From the NCBI GenBank assembly GCA_029959195.1, contig CP114117.1, positions 1,612,001-1,676,000 on the forward strand: a DNA stretch of 64,000 nt, read 5' to 3'. This DNA comes from Dictyophora rubrovolvata. Taxonomy: Eukaryota > Basidiomycota > Agaricomycetes > Phallales > Phallaceae. The stretch's first letter is position 1. The number at the start of each line of letters is the position of its first letter. This document shows positions 48,301 to 60,813 of this stretch, in pieces. A program made the position numbers and the translations under genes. A model generated the notes under the pieces. It did no database searches, had not been told where the DNA came from, and saw only the letters and a list, made by a program, of their open reading frames with translations.

Positions 48301-49173
48301 CTCGAGGATGGTCTGGAAATTGTGAAACAGAAACCCACAAATTGTTTTGGTTGATATACCACTGAGCTCCGTATCCGTCTGTGTAGGGGATTTAACTTGG
48401 AAGTCGTGCACTAATTATACGTCATTTACCTGGGATATACGGATCCGCATCTGAAACAGAGACACATGAAATACGTAAACTTTGGAATACTTTGAGAACT
48501 AATTATAATACCTATAACAGCAATACCCTTGAACTTGGGAGACACGAGCAATGTTGGTAAATCCTTGGCATCGCCGACAAGGGCTGTATAGTACCAAGCA
48601 ATGATAGGGCTGGACACGAGATATGTGCTTTTGACAATTTTAAAAAAGAAAGGTTTAGCAAGACCAAAGCCATGGAAATAAGAGAGCTTACCCGGAAGGA
48701 AAGTAGACAACTGCCGGAGTCAATGTGGACGAGTCACAACCAAGGCCACATCGATCTCCTTCTGCAATTGCATTACTATTGGAATCGAACTAAACTTAGT
48801 GCCAGTCGTCGACCAGACAAGTTGAATAGAACGGACTTGATGGCATCCGTGTCATCCGTGATACCATCTCCAACGGCACCATAATCCTTAACGTTTCGAA
48901 AGACTTTATAGCTTGGATCCGTATTGAATGCGGATGTTCCTCTTTCGCGAGAGATATGACTATGTGACGAGACTTCGACGATTAGAACACTCACTGTTTT
49001 TTAATTGTTTCAAACCAGTATGGGCTTTCAGGATCTGCTGTACCGGGTCCCAATGGACCTGTGCATTGAGTTCCTAAAGCAAGGGTCGGCAATGGAAGGA
49101 AGAATGATAGCTGGAGGACGACAGAGAGGACAAAGATCAGAGAAACTCGGTATTTGACATAGTTTTTAGCCAT
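45333..49173 (-). CDS. Secreted exo-beta-1,3-glucanase, GH55
   Basis: Cell-wall or substrate beta-1,3-glucan hydrolase with two pectate-lyase-3 beta-helix domains. Signal peptide: MAKNYVKYRVSLIFVLSVVL, then QLSFFLPLPTLALG. Helix 1 starts FRNVKDYGAVGDGITDDTDA, and helix 2 starts SVKDHGAKGDGVTDDTAALQ; this paired G-A-x-G-D-G-x-T-D-D-T signature defines GH55. Further family pieces: STLTPAVVYFPSGTYLVSSP, FRNFVIDLRG, GGFMGDLVVEGG, GAIVIEWNAADPPGMQGAVG then MWDSHIR, and DHDLDN. A C-terminal Cys-containing module ends DVELGTYLYG. About fifteen to eighteen exons. A 48-bp direct repeat lies just upstream of the start. Confidence 0.93.
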
Positions 49174-49305
49174 CACACAGAGCAGACTGCTCAAGTTTGC
49201 CAGCCTGAGGATTTGGCCAACCTGTCTGGTCCACCTGTCAAACTCTGACGGTATATATATACTAGCAAAGCACAAAAAAATCCGACCTACGTGAGGAAAA
49301 TGCTC

Positions 49306-49402
49306 AGAAGAAAGAAGGGAATTCCACGGAAATAGCACCATTAATGACATATAAGAAGAAAGAAGGGATTTCCACGGAAGTAGTACCATTAATGACAATA
49401 AT
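49306..49402. repeat. Two tandem copies of a 48-bp unit upstream of GH55
   Basis: Copies begin at 49306 and 49354, each with AGAAGAAAGAAGGGA, TTCCACGGAA and ACCATTAATGACA. They differ at three or four positions. Confidence 0.9.
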
Positions 49403-49507
49403 GACATATAAAATAACTAGTGATTCCAAAAACAACGACTGGAGTTACACAAAAAATTACATTGGGTAAGTATGTCTCCATTCAAGCAACTGCGGCATTC
49501 GCTTATA

Positions 49508-52500
49508 CTAAGAAGCCAGAGGATCAAAGCTACTCCAAACGTCTTTATTCTTCTTTTGGTTCGAGCTAGTACTTTGCCATAAATTAGAAGACCGAGAAGG
49601 TGCACTAGGCGATAGGATTGGTCCCAGGTTTGGCGTCGACATGAATCCTAGAGATGGATTCGAGCTTGCCACTGTTGGAACAGCCTGCTGGAAAAGGTGA
49701 TTGGTTTGTGTAGGCGGGGGTGATAGCGTCGGAAACATTTGCGAGGAGTGTTGCTGCTGTTGTTGGAAGGGCCGTACCGGAGACGTAAACAAAGTGGACC
49801 CGCCAGTTGGCATAGTAGCAACAGCGGAGACAGCAGGCGTAGATCTCAACGGCTTGGACAATGGACTAGACTCTCGATGTAACCCAATCTGCCCAAGCGT
49901 AGGTTGCCTTGGACCAGGCAAATTGAAAGGGGAAGCAGGCGAAGAAGGTGAGGAATTACTCTGTTTACCGGTGGACATCGGTAAATTAGGACGTTGTTGC
50001 AATCCGGCGGACGATATCGTCGATGCAGGAGCTGGTGTAGCTGGCGGCGACTACCAAGCCAAAAAGAATCAGAGTCATTTTTTTCAAAAAGAAGACTACG
50101 TAAAACATCTCACCTGAGCTGGTGTATCAGCCAGAATACTTCCCCAAATATCATCATCCCAGCTATTTTTTGTGCTTTTGCTTTCTAATGTAGTCGTTTG
50201 TCCTCCATTGGCACCACCGATACCAGTGCCGCGAGAAACTAGACTTTCGAAATCTACACCGGCGCTAGCAGTTGAAGAAGTAGCAAAACCATTTGCTGCT
50301 CCCGAACGATCTTCGATGCGATGTGAATCCTTGAGATACTGTGCATGCTCCTTTTCCACGCGTTCCCCTGTCGTATGGAAATAAAATCAGAAAAAAGGAG
50401 AGAGAAAAAAGGGGGTGGAGTGCCAACAAACAGAATAGTAGCAAACATTAAACCCAATCTACTCACCTAGATTCTTGATAGCCGTCATGAACCGCTGGAA
50501 TTGACTTATCAAACCCAACAAATGATAAACACATTGTATCCAGTCCAAATGAAAGAAACATACTCAAGATTAATAACTTGCGAGCGTAAGAAATGATACG
50601 ATATTTAATAAAACGCGATCTCAAATATGAGAATCGATAATACTCACGTGGCCCCATAGACATCGCCCACAACTGAGGCAAAACCAGTGTTGCAACAGCT
50701 TCCCTGTCTACCTTCATACCCATAGCTTCTTGGACTGCCAGCGTACCTAGCTTTTCAAGGGCACCGCTTCCATCTCACTTCAAAGAAAATTGTATCAAAC
50801 CACTGGTGCTTACCATGACAGCGGGTTCTATAGCAATATTCGGTTAACTAGCATGTTTCATATTCGCCACAAAGAAAACACACGAACCCTTTGAAATGGT
50901 AGAGGTCGGATCATTTTTTTCTTCATCACCAATGCCGTTGCCACAAGAAAAAATAAAACATACCTTGGTGCGAATTTTCGATAGAAGGGGAACAAGTTTT
51001 TGAGTTAAACTAGTCTGTGAATGCGTTTAAGAAGTGCAAAAAAAGGTCAAGGAGATATAATCGGAACACATACCTGATCCAAAGTTGTTACCATTCGCAA
51101 GAAACACTCCAACGTCTGGACTTTGACACTCAATATCCGGGTTTTAGTGAAGACAAGCTGAAAGGAAAACGAATTAGAGAGCAATACAACTTAACGAAGT
51201 ACATTGTCCTACCGCGACACGAGGAAATAGGACGGTCTGCACTTCTGCATAATCGATAGTATCGCAAAGATGGGGAACAATTTTTAGAGCACATTCCTGA
51301 ACCTTTGGGAATCATTTGTCAATTCACGAAATATTTCCTGTAGGGAGACAACTTACCACAGCGTGATCCGATTCGAGGGCATTATACACCAAGGGTAACA
51401 CATCTTTCGAGCCGAGCGAATAAATACCACGGAAACCAAGAGCGAAAGACGGTAAAATGACTTACGATCCTTAAATGTCAATTTATCTGTCTTTTCTTGC
51501 AGTAACGTTAGATTGTCTAAGAGTGTTAGCATGTTTTGAGGTGGATCTTTGACCGAGAATAGAGGTTTGAGGCTCGGTAAAACGGCCGATGCGAATAATA
51601 GAGATGACAGGGATTTGGAAATATAAAATACATTAGGGAGAATGTACGGTAAAAGATGGATATCTTTCATCTACGATAATAATTAAAATCGAAAAGAAGA
51701 GGGGGAAGAAAAAAAAACTTGTGCGTACTTCTTCGATTAGACTGGGAAGAATCTTTCGCGAACGAAGTCCATCTGAAAAATTGGGTAACACTTTCGTCAG
51801 TCCTTTCATAAATGCAATTTTCTCTTCTCTAGTTTTAGAAGCAAATGTAGACCGATCGAGATAGTTGAGTGTGGATATCGCCAAGGAAGAGAAAAAAGGA
51901 TATGTAGGCAAGTTAGTCGGTCCTGGTCGCGATTGAGGATGTCGCGTGATGAGGACTGAAAGTAAATCTACCATCATAATGATGTTAGTAGCAGTTTGTG
52001 TCAAAAAATAAAAATAAAAAATGCCAACCTCGTAAAGAAGAGTCCATGGTTTCTACGCCTACCAACGATTTTCCCGCGTTGTCTTTCAATCTGCCCAAAT
52101 TATTATGATTTAAAAAGGGAGGTCTTCCTTTACTATGAACAGCATAAATAACGCAACCGAGCGAGTACATGTCTGATGCAGGTATGAGTTGTTCGTCAAG
52201 TGCATATTCGGGTGCTTCAAAAAAAAAAAAACACTCCGTATCAGGTCTGGACAATAATTCGAGCAGGAAACAACGAACCCATGTAGTCGAAAGAACGCTG
52301 GACGTGAGGAATCATACGGGAATTGTAAGCTGGAAACTCCCATCTGGAGGGTGTACCGTCTGGACGAAGAAATGGAATGGTAAGACCCAATCCGCCGAGT
52401 TTCCAGTCTCCCTTTTGTTAAAAATCAAAATCAAAATTAAGATTCCTTGGCAAAAATAAAAGACGTCGAACAACCAACTTTGGCATTGACGAGAATACTC

Positions 52501-53252
52501 TCAGGAGACAAATTCGTATGAACTACTTTTGCGGAGTTGTGTAAAAAGTCGAGACCTTTGCATAGTTGGAGAATTCCCTTTTGGATCTATATATAAGTAT
52601 AAAAGCGAACAGTCATTTCACATGTGCAAATAAGATGAGGAATCTTTCTCACTTCGACTTCGTCCAGGTCAACAACTTGCCGTCGGTGTTTTGTAGGAAT
52701 GGACTGAGAGAGGACAGATAAGAGGGGCTCGGTGGCGAAAACGAGCTCTGAACGTGACTCTTCAAGGGGTTCCGCCATTTCTTAACATAAAAAAATAGAA
52801 AGAGAATGTCAGCTTGCTGTGTTTTATTTTCATTCGCGCGAGCTATTTGGAGACATACCGAGGATAGAAGGATGTCGGAGCCGGCCCAGAGCAGTAGCCT
52901 TTGCGAGAAAATAACAAACGAATTAACTGCGAAAATAATAAATAAATGATCATACCTCTGCTTTAAGGACCTCCATAACCTGCTCTTTACTATGCGCACC
53001 ACCGCTTTCAAGCTCTGGAGATCGTTTATCAAACGACCAGACCGAGACACGCTTATTCGTGGTTTTATGAACGGCCGGTTGGATTTTCCAAGGTCCTACA
53101 TGAAATGTTGGTGTAGGCTCAGTGGCTGATAGAGGTGGTCCGGTTGCTGATGATGAGGCTGAGGAACTGCTCGCTGAGATCGATGCTGAACCAATAACGT
53201 AGGATTGGGAGATATTGGTGCGGCTAAATAAAGACGTCGCTGCTGCAAACAT
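49508..53252 (-). CDS. SCY1: SCY1-like pseudokinase (SCYL2 type)
   Basis: Catalytically weak kinase-fold protein of clathrin-coated membrane traffic. The N-terminal kinase domain includes GPWKIQPAVHKTTNKRVSVW then SFDKR (the Lys region), ATALGRLRHPSIL and EPLEESRSELVFATEPL. The catalytic loop reads VVHTNLSPESILVNAKGDWK, with HTN in place of HRD. GGLGL replaces the DFG motif, and YMAPEYAL fills the APE site. Several helices of a HEAT-like domain follow (LLPYILPNVFYISKSLSSLL then FASAVLP; RSRKILPSLIEE). The C-terminal tail is Ser/Pro/Gln-rich and ends DVWSSFDPLAS. About fifteen exons. Loss of both HRD and DFG Asp predicts a pseudokinase, as known for SCY1 proteins. Confidence 0.9.
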
Positions 53253-53695
53253 GGATTCTGAAAAATAAAAGAAAAAAGGTCTATGAGAGGGAATTCAAGC
53301 GTATTGAGGAACTGACCCATGTTTATGTAAGAACGATGGTATTCCGACACAGTCGAGAGAATGAAGTTCTTTGGCCGGAAGCAAAAGTGAATTTCGAGTT
53401 TGTGAAGTTTCAGTCCGGGAATAAAAATTCTATAGATACTTGGTACTATATAACAACAAATCAATCCAACAATAACTAACTGTACATGCTCGTAATTTTT
53501 TCCCCCTTAATACATGAAACAAGAACACATGTTAGTGGGTTTTACTCATTTAACAAGAGAGTAAATACAATAAATTAGGTAGCATCGAGATAGCAAGTGC
53601 CATGGCAAAACAAAAGAGCAAACCAAAATAGATGAGAAGGATAGATCCGAGTGACAGCCCCAAGAAACAAATGGACAAATATGTCCTGCCCCGAC
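53253..53695. other. Spacer between SCY1 and the INO80F-like gene
   Basis: Holds the SCY1 leader and the 3' end of the next gene; no coding signal was accepted. Confidence 0.5.
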
Positions 53696-55252
53696 TCACT
53701 CCATAACCTCACTCTCTCGCAGACGTGGAACATTGGGAGGAGGTTCTCTATCTCTTTCTTTTGCGCGACTTTGCTGCTGTTGAGCTTGGTCCTGCTGAAC
53801 ATGAGTTGATCGTCGATCATCGTATTCATAGTCATAGTCACCGTCGGGACGCCTCATAGGATGAGCGGTATGCGGATGGTGATGTGAAGAGGTAGGAGGA
53901 GCGGGATGATAGTCTCTGAGATAGCTGGTCGCTGATGATCGGCGGGAATGAGAGTGGTAAGAACGAGGGTCGACGTACTCCATTGGAGGAGATTGAGAAT
54001 GTGCGGGGTGAGGCTCGTACCTCTGATCGTATCTTTGTGGATGCTCATCGTAACGTTGGTACGAAGGAGGTTGAGGCTGGGGTTGGGGCGGGGAATGGGG
54101 AAAAGAGAAACCGTTATTGTGTTGTTCGCCTCTGTTGCGATCTCGATAGCTGTATTCTCTTTCTCGTACTCTCTCCCCCTCCCTCTCCAGGTCCCGTTCG
54201 CGGTCATACTCCCAACTCTTTTCGTCTGATGAATATGGATGGGTAGAATTATATCCGTTTGACGGTCGGTGTGGAGGGGGAGGAGAAGGCGGCGGTGGCG
54301 GCGGTAGTGGTTGATGGTGATGGAGAGAAGGAGAGGTTTCCATCTGCGAATGTGAATGTGGATGTGGATGAGACTGAGGGTAAGCTCGCATTGGGGGAAG
54401 ACCTGGCCCTCCTAATTCTCTGTCCCTAAGTTCTCTGCGACGTTCTCTGTCCCTGTCCCTATCCCTGTCCCTGTCCGCGTCTCTTTCCCTTTCCCTATCC
54501 CTGTCTCTGGCCCTTTCGTGTTCGCGTTCATGCTCACGAGAGTAGGAAGAGTAGGGTGACCGAGAAGAGGGTGGAAAACGAGATGAGGAAGGGAGAGAAC
54601 GGTACTCATCATTTGTGTGGGTATTGGAAGGTGGGGGCGCATCTAGTTGGGTTGTTGTCGAAACGTGTTGGTGATGATCGTGATAGCGTTGGTATGAATC
54701 GGGATCAGGGTCTAACTGCCGATAGGGATGGGAATGTGTGGGTGGGTGCGGATGTGAATGGGTTGGATGTTGGTGAGTGTGATTATTAGTATTGGTATTG
54801 GACAGCGGAGAGGTCGGTCTGCTTGACGGGTATTCTCGATGATGGAGGGGAGGAGGGTGAGGAGAGAAAGGTGCATCGTATGGCCGTTGATCGGGATGAC
54901 CAGCGGTAGCAGGAGCAGTGGTAGGAGCAGTAACAGTAGCACCGGAGGCGGGAGGGGGCATGACTGACAGGCGTTCATACAGTATTCTAAAGACAAGGAA
55001 AGGTTTAGTGAAAGTAATTTGGTGAGTACATTTCTTTCTGATACGCACGCTCTCTCGAGATGGAGTCTTTGGATGTTTTTCTTTGTTTTCAGCACCTTAA
55101 GATGGAGTCTGTCATTGTCCTGGAAATAGCGGTTAGTCATGAATGGCATGCTGACTTTTGTGTGTGATTACTAGTTCAATTTGTTTGACTTTGCGCTTCA
55201 GGTCATTGTACTTTTGGATGTATTTGAGGTCGTTGGGAGGAAAAGATGCCAT
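53696..55252 (-). CDS. INO80F/TFPT-like coiled coil with long low-complexity tail
   Basis: The N-terminal exons encode MASFPPNDLKYIQKYNDLKR then KVKQIELVI, ENDRLHLKVLKTKKNIQRLH and LERAILYERLS, a basic coiled coil that resembles the INO80 complex subunit F (TFPT) domain. The remaining 400 or so residues are low-complexity: Pro/Ala/Ser, His-Pro repeats, and a run of Arg-Asp and Arg-Glu dipeptides (about 54420-54520) like those in RNA- and chromatin-condensate proteins. It ends VPRLRESEVME. Three exons. A nuclear chromatin-remodelling role is inferred only from the short N-terminal match. Confidence 0.72.
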
Positions 55253-55464
55253 AGGGACGCTGAGAGAGGTAAGGAGCAGCCTGAGTGCAGTACTATTTGT
55301 GCTTATGGTGCTCGATTGCGCATAGACTTGTAATATAATAATAGTCTTCTGAATCAATTAAGTAAAGAAGAAGAGCGCATGATATTGTCAGATATGTATA
55401 TTTTATATGTATATTTTTATTTATATATTGATATGTGATCTACAGATCTCTAGGCAGATGATTG

Positions 55465-55836
55465 TCAAGAGGCTATGCTTTTGTCCATCTCCAGTTGTCT
55501 CCACGCTGCCTCGGTCTTCGCCCGCCGCTCTTTTGAAAGCTCGAGATTTTTGGCTGCTCGGTCGGTGCGCTGTACACGACAGCCAGCTCAGAAACAATGC
55601 CAGCACGCGACCCTTTTTTTATAATGAGCTCACCTCCCTCCTCAGGCACATATTCAGCTCTCTTTTGGGTTCATTGCAGGACCCAAAATATCGAGCACCC
55701 CACCACTCTGCATGGCATTGTTCCAGAGCCTGGATGAACTCTCTGCAGACTGTAGCAATGTTGATTCAGATATTACGTATATTTGCTTTTCATTAGTAGA
55801 CGTGCCTATTCGTTTGTCTGTCAGTTGAGGGTGCAT
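55465..55836 (-). CDS. CMC2: CMC2, twin Cx9C mitochondrial protein
   Basis: Intermembrane-space protein for cytochrome oxidase biogenesis, imported by the MIA40 route. Three exons (55806-55836, 55634-55749, 55465-55569) give 83 residues. The start is MHPQLTDKRI, then V-C-REFIQALEQ-C and, after a short link, GSC-NEPKRELNM-C. Both Cys pairs are nine apart, as in the CHCH fold. A basic helix RAAKNLELSKERRAKTEAAW then RQLEMDKSIAS ends the protein. Intron 1 uses a GC donor (GCACGT); a GT reading would break the Cx9C frame. The gene is small, and an antisense open frame hides it. Confidence 0.9.
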
Positions 55837-56020
55837 GCAGGGTTTGGGAAATAGAATACTAGACGCTGGTCACAAGATTGAAGTACACACCGCGCATCCG
55901 AAAAGAACTCTATTTAATTCATTGAATTTTAGATTATACAGTTAGGGTCGTCAAATGGTCGTGTCTAAATCGCGAATGAGAAGAACATCCAGCGTTCCCC
56001 TCCCACTCCAACCACCGCCC

Positions 56021-56689
56021 TCAATACGATAGGGAGGCGGGCGGCGACCAGTCCCTATTCATAAAGTGCCATTCTATAGATACCACGCCCTGGGACAACT
56101 CAGCGAGCTGAGAAAACGTCGCGGGCGACATGTCTTCATAAGCAGAGTCAGTCACCTTGCTTTTTCTGCGAGAATTTAAAGAGTCACTGAGACACATACC
56201 GACCGATCCAGAATCGCACGCTTGGCAGCTGTCCACCGTTTGTGCATAAACAGTCTGGTTCGTGTCCGTGTTGGTTACATGAACCCACTTCAATATCATA
56301 TTACACGAGAGTGAGTCGAAAATCAGCAGTAACAAACTTGCGAGACAATGCACTGACCTGTCCACAGTTATCACCGTCATGATAGATGTCGATCGAAATG
56401 GCAAGCACGAATTCAGAACTCGTATTCCAATGTCCGCAGTTGCCTTCACCGGGCTGTTCATGATCAATGTCAGTGATCAGTCAGCAACTTAGCATGCTAC
56501 AGAATCGATGCAACTGCGTACATAAAACCAAGTCCCTCTCCCGGTATGAGTCACCCTCTTTCGCAGCAAGGCCGTACCATCACTGGCCGGTCCGAGCTGC
56601 GTTGGGAGACATCCAATCAAGGGGAGAACAGCAAAGAGCATACAAAGAGGAAACACGATTCGCAAGAAACAAGTCATCGAGTTCATCAT
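56021..56689 (-). CDS. Secreted double-psi beta-barrel protein (expansin/loosenin-like)
   Basis: Secreted single-domain DPBB protein of the type that loosens cell-wall polysaccharide or inhibits plant proteases. The signal peptide is MMNSMTCFLRIVFPLCMLFA with a VLPLIGC continuation. The mature domain starts after a short linker: THTGRGTWFYPGEGNCGHWN, then EFVLAISIDIYHDGDNCGQ, WVHVTNTDTNQTVYAQTVDS, CQACDSGSVDMSPATFSQLA and VVSIEWHFMNRDW. The D-S-C(x2)C pattern, G-x-C-G-x-W-N and SPATFSQLA are typical of fungal DPBB proteins. Four exons. The start is chosen as the first of two adjacent Met codons before the hydrophobic core. A TATA box lies about 110 bp upstream. Confidence 0.85.
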
Positions 56690-57776
56690 AGCTCTACCGC
56701 AGATGCCAGGTATTCCCTTTCTACGTTGTTGAAGAAATTTAACCTGAGAGTTGACTCGGGGCTGTGGACGCATCCTTTCCCTCCCACATCGTTCGTCTTT
56801 ATATCACTCGCATTCTATTCTATGCATTCATTTATAGCTACGCGGCGTATATCAATGTATACTCTTGTTTTTGAGAAAAATCAAAAGTTTATATTGTAAG
56901 CCCCATCACTGCCACTGTCCATGTGTTATATATATGTGGCATAAAGTCACAACCGTCGTTTCTGCTGTTCTATAGGTCAAACCTCTGTCTATTCAATTTG
57001 AATTTCTTTCGCTGTATTTTTCGCACTCTGGTCGTATCTGCCTTTGAATTGGATATTCATTTGTTGCATCCTTCAATGCGCCGCGGCACGGGCAACTCTG
57101 TTCGCAGGCGCCTCCATTGACACTCGTCGTGCGCGTGCGTGCGAGAGAGCAGTTTGAGAAATAGAAACGTGCCCTAATTAAAGGCGTTCATAATCACGGT
57201 AACCAAATGTGATTCCCAACGAGAACGTTGAGCTTATTGTCTGTCAAGTAAGTACCACAACAAAAAACTAGACTGGGGATTCTGAAAGGCTACAAAGTGA
57301 CAGGGCGGAACTGTGCAACAACTAGAACACCTTCAAGCGAAACATTAATACCGAAAGCTTCTCCACATTCAGTGCATAAACCCCGCTGGGGTTCGGTTGC
57401 CAAATTCCTCTTAAGCGACATTTAAGCTGTTCATACCGACTCGGACGGGGCTCTTTCGGAAGCTTTCGGATAATTCCCTGAAGAAAAAAGTCAAATTTCT
57501 ATATAAATCCAATATGCGCTCGGGTTAAATTAAAAGTGCCGGTGAGCGTGACGGCTCGCTGCCTTTTTATATCACTGCGAATTCACAACTCACATACATC
57601 AAACCGTTCTAATCTTCGGATATTAGCAAGGGTCTTAAGAAGATTTGTTCTGTATGAATATCCTCAATGTGCAAGTACGGAGAAAGAAACTTACATACAT
57701 TTGAAAGGAAATCGCAAGTGCACATCAATTTTCTTCCGATTTTCCCTCTTTAATGAAAGAAGAACATAATACCAAA
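56690..57776. other. Spacer upstream of the DPBB gene
   Basis: More than 1 kb with no accepted gene. Holds the TATA box of the DPBB gene and the 3' end of the FunK1 gene. Open frames here have no recognisable motifs. Confidence 0.5.
56798..56803 (-). promoter_or_regulatory. TATA box of the DPBB gene
   Basis: Reads TATAAA on the minus strand about 110 bp upstream of the ATG; a fair match, position slightly far. Confidence 0.5.
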
Positions 57777-60232
57777 TCACAAAATCGCCTGTGGGAGACT
57801 CTTAATAGATACAGACTCCTCCACTCCCCAGACATCCGGTATTTCTTTCAACCAGTTCAATGCGGTCGTAAGATACGCCCCATATATGCTCTTGCAAATA
57901 TCTTCCTTCTCATCCGCCGAAGACCGAGTAAGAACGAGTAGCTCCCGCTTCTGGTTTGAAAATGCCATGTTCTCGAACCAATCCCTCAACAAGGGCACGA
58001 ACGATTTAAAACCATCCGAAGCGTCCGCGTCCGAGTCCGGCCGCTGAACATAGTCCGCGATGTCCATCCGACATAATATGCTGCTCAGATTTTTCGACGT
58101 CATAAAGTTCGTGAATGTTTCTTCAGCCGGATGAAGCGCGATACGTTTAGATCTTAGAATCTCGAAGACAGCCCATACGAAGACCCAGACGAAGGATTCT
58201 AAATCATCTATGACGGTATGATTGACCCGACGTCCGGAATTCCATGCTTTAATCAAGTGCTGAGACATGAACATCGGTGTGCCCTTTGTTGTTTAAATGA
58301 ATTATGAAAACTTTTCATATCAAAAGAGATGTGGAACTAGACATTACTTTAGGGCGTCCTGAAGCGGTCCATTCATATATCCCCTCAGTGTCTCTACGGA
58401 TCGCTTGGTCGCCATCTGTCAGAAATCCTTCACATTTGGATATACATTTTGTGAACTCAAAACTTTGACGTTCAAGTTTAAATCATGAACACACAGATGT
58501 TTAAAATCACAATCAGAAAAAGTAACGCACTCGGTAAGAGGGGATCGAAGCTCGGTCGGATCCATAATCAATACATTCCCAATACTCACATCACAGTGCA
58601 GCCAACCGTTCTTGAACATATTATAGTGGCCTGTCAATTAAAACAATAAGCATCGCCATGCCAATAAACAAAGTTTAATTCACCGAGCATGGCGTGAATG
58701 ATGGCTTGTAAAAGCTCTTTAGGGCTCTGAGCTGTAACAATCGATCTTCCAAGAGTTTTGAAAACTAATCGTTTATGTATCCTTTCCGCTGGCTTGGACA
58801 CTTTGATACGGTCCTTATGCTCTGGCTCCCAAAACCTAGTGTCACAAGGCACGACACTTTTCAAAGGTGAACCATATGTAGAATGCCTGACATTATATCC
58901 ATGAAGTAGCACTGGCAGACCAAACTGTCCGTTTAGGCTCCGAAAGATGGTTAATTCGTTGTTTTCCGAAGCACAAGGCCAGCAGTCTTTTACGATGACA
59001 GACCACTTATGGAGTAAAACGCGATTCAAAGTTGCGCTTGAATTCGTCAAGTTATCAACAGAGATTGAAGCCCTATCGGTGGTTGGACATTTCTCGAAGG
59101 TTTCTAACACAGCAGCATGATTCTTAGGATCTACAGAACGAGTGAAAGGCATGAGCGTACACAAGGGTTTAAGTTTAAGTTTAAGTCAGTCATGAAAGGT
59201 ACCTTCTTGCTGCACTAGATATACTCTAGTAGCTCTTCCTCTCACGCATTGTCGTTCACAATGAACCTCTTTAATTACACCCAGGCCCAATGGAGGGGGA
59301 AGTAATATATGCGGGGAAGTCGGATGTCGGGTGATATCCATTCCGGCTTTGGTATGTTCCGCATTATATAGTCCAAGAACGCCTCGTACAAACTTACGAA
59401 ATGCTTGTTCTTTAGTTATCATTGGGATGTACTCAGCCTTCCAATCGTAGCTCTTTGGGGGCACAGCGGACAAAAAGTCTAACGATTCCGTTTTAAAAAG
59501 TCCCGATCGCGTATAAATCCCAATCTGGACTTGAACGTTATCCAATTCTGGTACGATGAAAATTACAGACACCCATTCTCTAGTTTTAGTATTCGAGAAA
59601 CGGTTTCTTGCGTATATTGTTCCGTGTGAATGAAGTAGCGACCAGCTTTCGTGAATAAAAATACACAATGGGGCATCTTGCCAGTCGGTGTCTTCGTCCA
59701 CCACGCCCAAAACCATAAGATGCGCTTTCTTGCCGACCTCAGAGCTCCCCTCTTGTACGGAAAACTGCATGCGGTCCATAATGTTTCCTTTGCCTACTCT
59801 TGCGCCAAGGTTTGTTTTGCAGGCCAGGATGATTCTTGACAACACCGAGGAAAATAGGTTAGCCAGGGGGGTTGAACCACCTTCTAGAGGAGAGAAGACA
59901 CCGCCGCTGAGTGAGCAAGAACCTATGATAGAGTCGTGTTTCAGTCCATATCGTGTCTCAAGCAGATGCATGACTTGGTCTACGTCCACCCTCTCAACGG
60001 GACAGTAATGATCCAAAACGGATCTACTTTCATAAATTGCGTCGTCGAGTTCGTGATCCAAAGAGTCATGGAGGGAAAGTCGATTGTTGCCAGATTCGGT
60101 GATGTAGTGCGAGGATTTAGAACCAGAGGAATTGGTGGAGTTTCCTGAAGATGAATTAAATAAATTGGAGCTACGAGGTGTAAGCTGCTGAACAGAGTTT
60201 TTTCTTGAAAGAATTGCGTTTGAATTGGACAT
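57777..60232 (-). CDS. FunK1-type protein kinase
   Basis: Fungus-specific kinase-like family, expanded in mushrooms. The N-terminus is Ser/Asn-rich and then folds into a beta-rich domain (SWSLLHSHGTIYARNRFSNT, DNVQVQIGIYTRSG). The kinase part contains VRGRATRVYLVQQEG, KWSVIVKDCWPCASENNELT (the Lys and Glu region), and the catalytic loop NGWLHCDVSIGNVLIMDPTE with Asp and Asn in a D-x(4)-N spacing. GTPMFMSQHL sits at the activation segment, and DDLESFVWVFVWAVFE is the signature helix of FunK1. About six exons. The catalytic Asp is kept (HCD in place of HRD). Substrate and role are unknown; the family is linked to development or signalling. Confidence 0.9.
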
Positions 60233-60813
60233 GACATGGACATGGAAAATGATTCCACAGCCTGGCAGCCGGGCCCGCAGTGTTGGGATAAATGGTTAAT
60301 CCCCTCTGTTCCGTGTCCCGATCATCTCTTTTTTGAAAGTCACCAACGTATGAGTAATTTCCCGTGATTTGAAAATGGCGGAGTACCTCCTATTGCTCTC
60401 CTAGGTGACGAACACTTAAAGCTTCACCTTTTCAAGCTTTGGAGTGCGACAACCACCGAGTTTCAATGGAACCCTCGCGATAACCGGAGACGACTGCAAG
60501 CTGGTCTAGTATTTTTCACGATAAAAAACGCAATAGATTCATTAGATGACATCTACTAGTAGTTGCCTTTAGTACCGCCTGGCCACACCCTTACAGGGCA
60601 AAGTTGAAAAGAAGGCAATCCCAAGTAGACGGAGAAATCGAGTTCGTTTGCTTACAGACTCGGTATTAAGAAGTTGAGATAAAGTTTTTGAACCATATCC
60701 TCTAATAATGTACGATCTGTCGTTGAATAGTGTGTGGAAATCCTTTGAATTAATAGACTGTATGGGCGTCTTTTCAACAGTCAACAACCTCTGACGGTCA
60801 TCTTGAATTCCTT
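60233..60813. other. Divergent spacer between FunK1 and TRF4
   Basis: About 580 bp of shared upstream sequence. A minus-strand frame at 60569-60787 shows no recognisable feature and was not accepted. Confidence 0.5.

Noticed and set aside
55407-55796. A 129-codon plus-strand open frame
   Set aside because: It is antisense to the spliced CMC2 gene, whose twin Cx9C pattern is specific; the plus frame has no motif.
60569-60787. A 72-codon minus-strand frame in the FunK1-TRF4 spacer
   Set aside because: Alternative splicings gave no recognisable protein and no conserved start.
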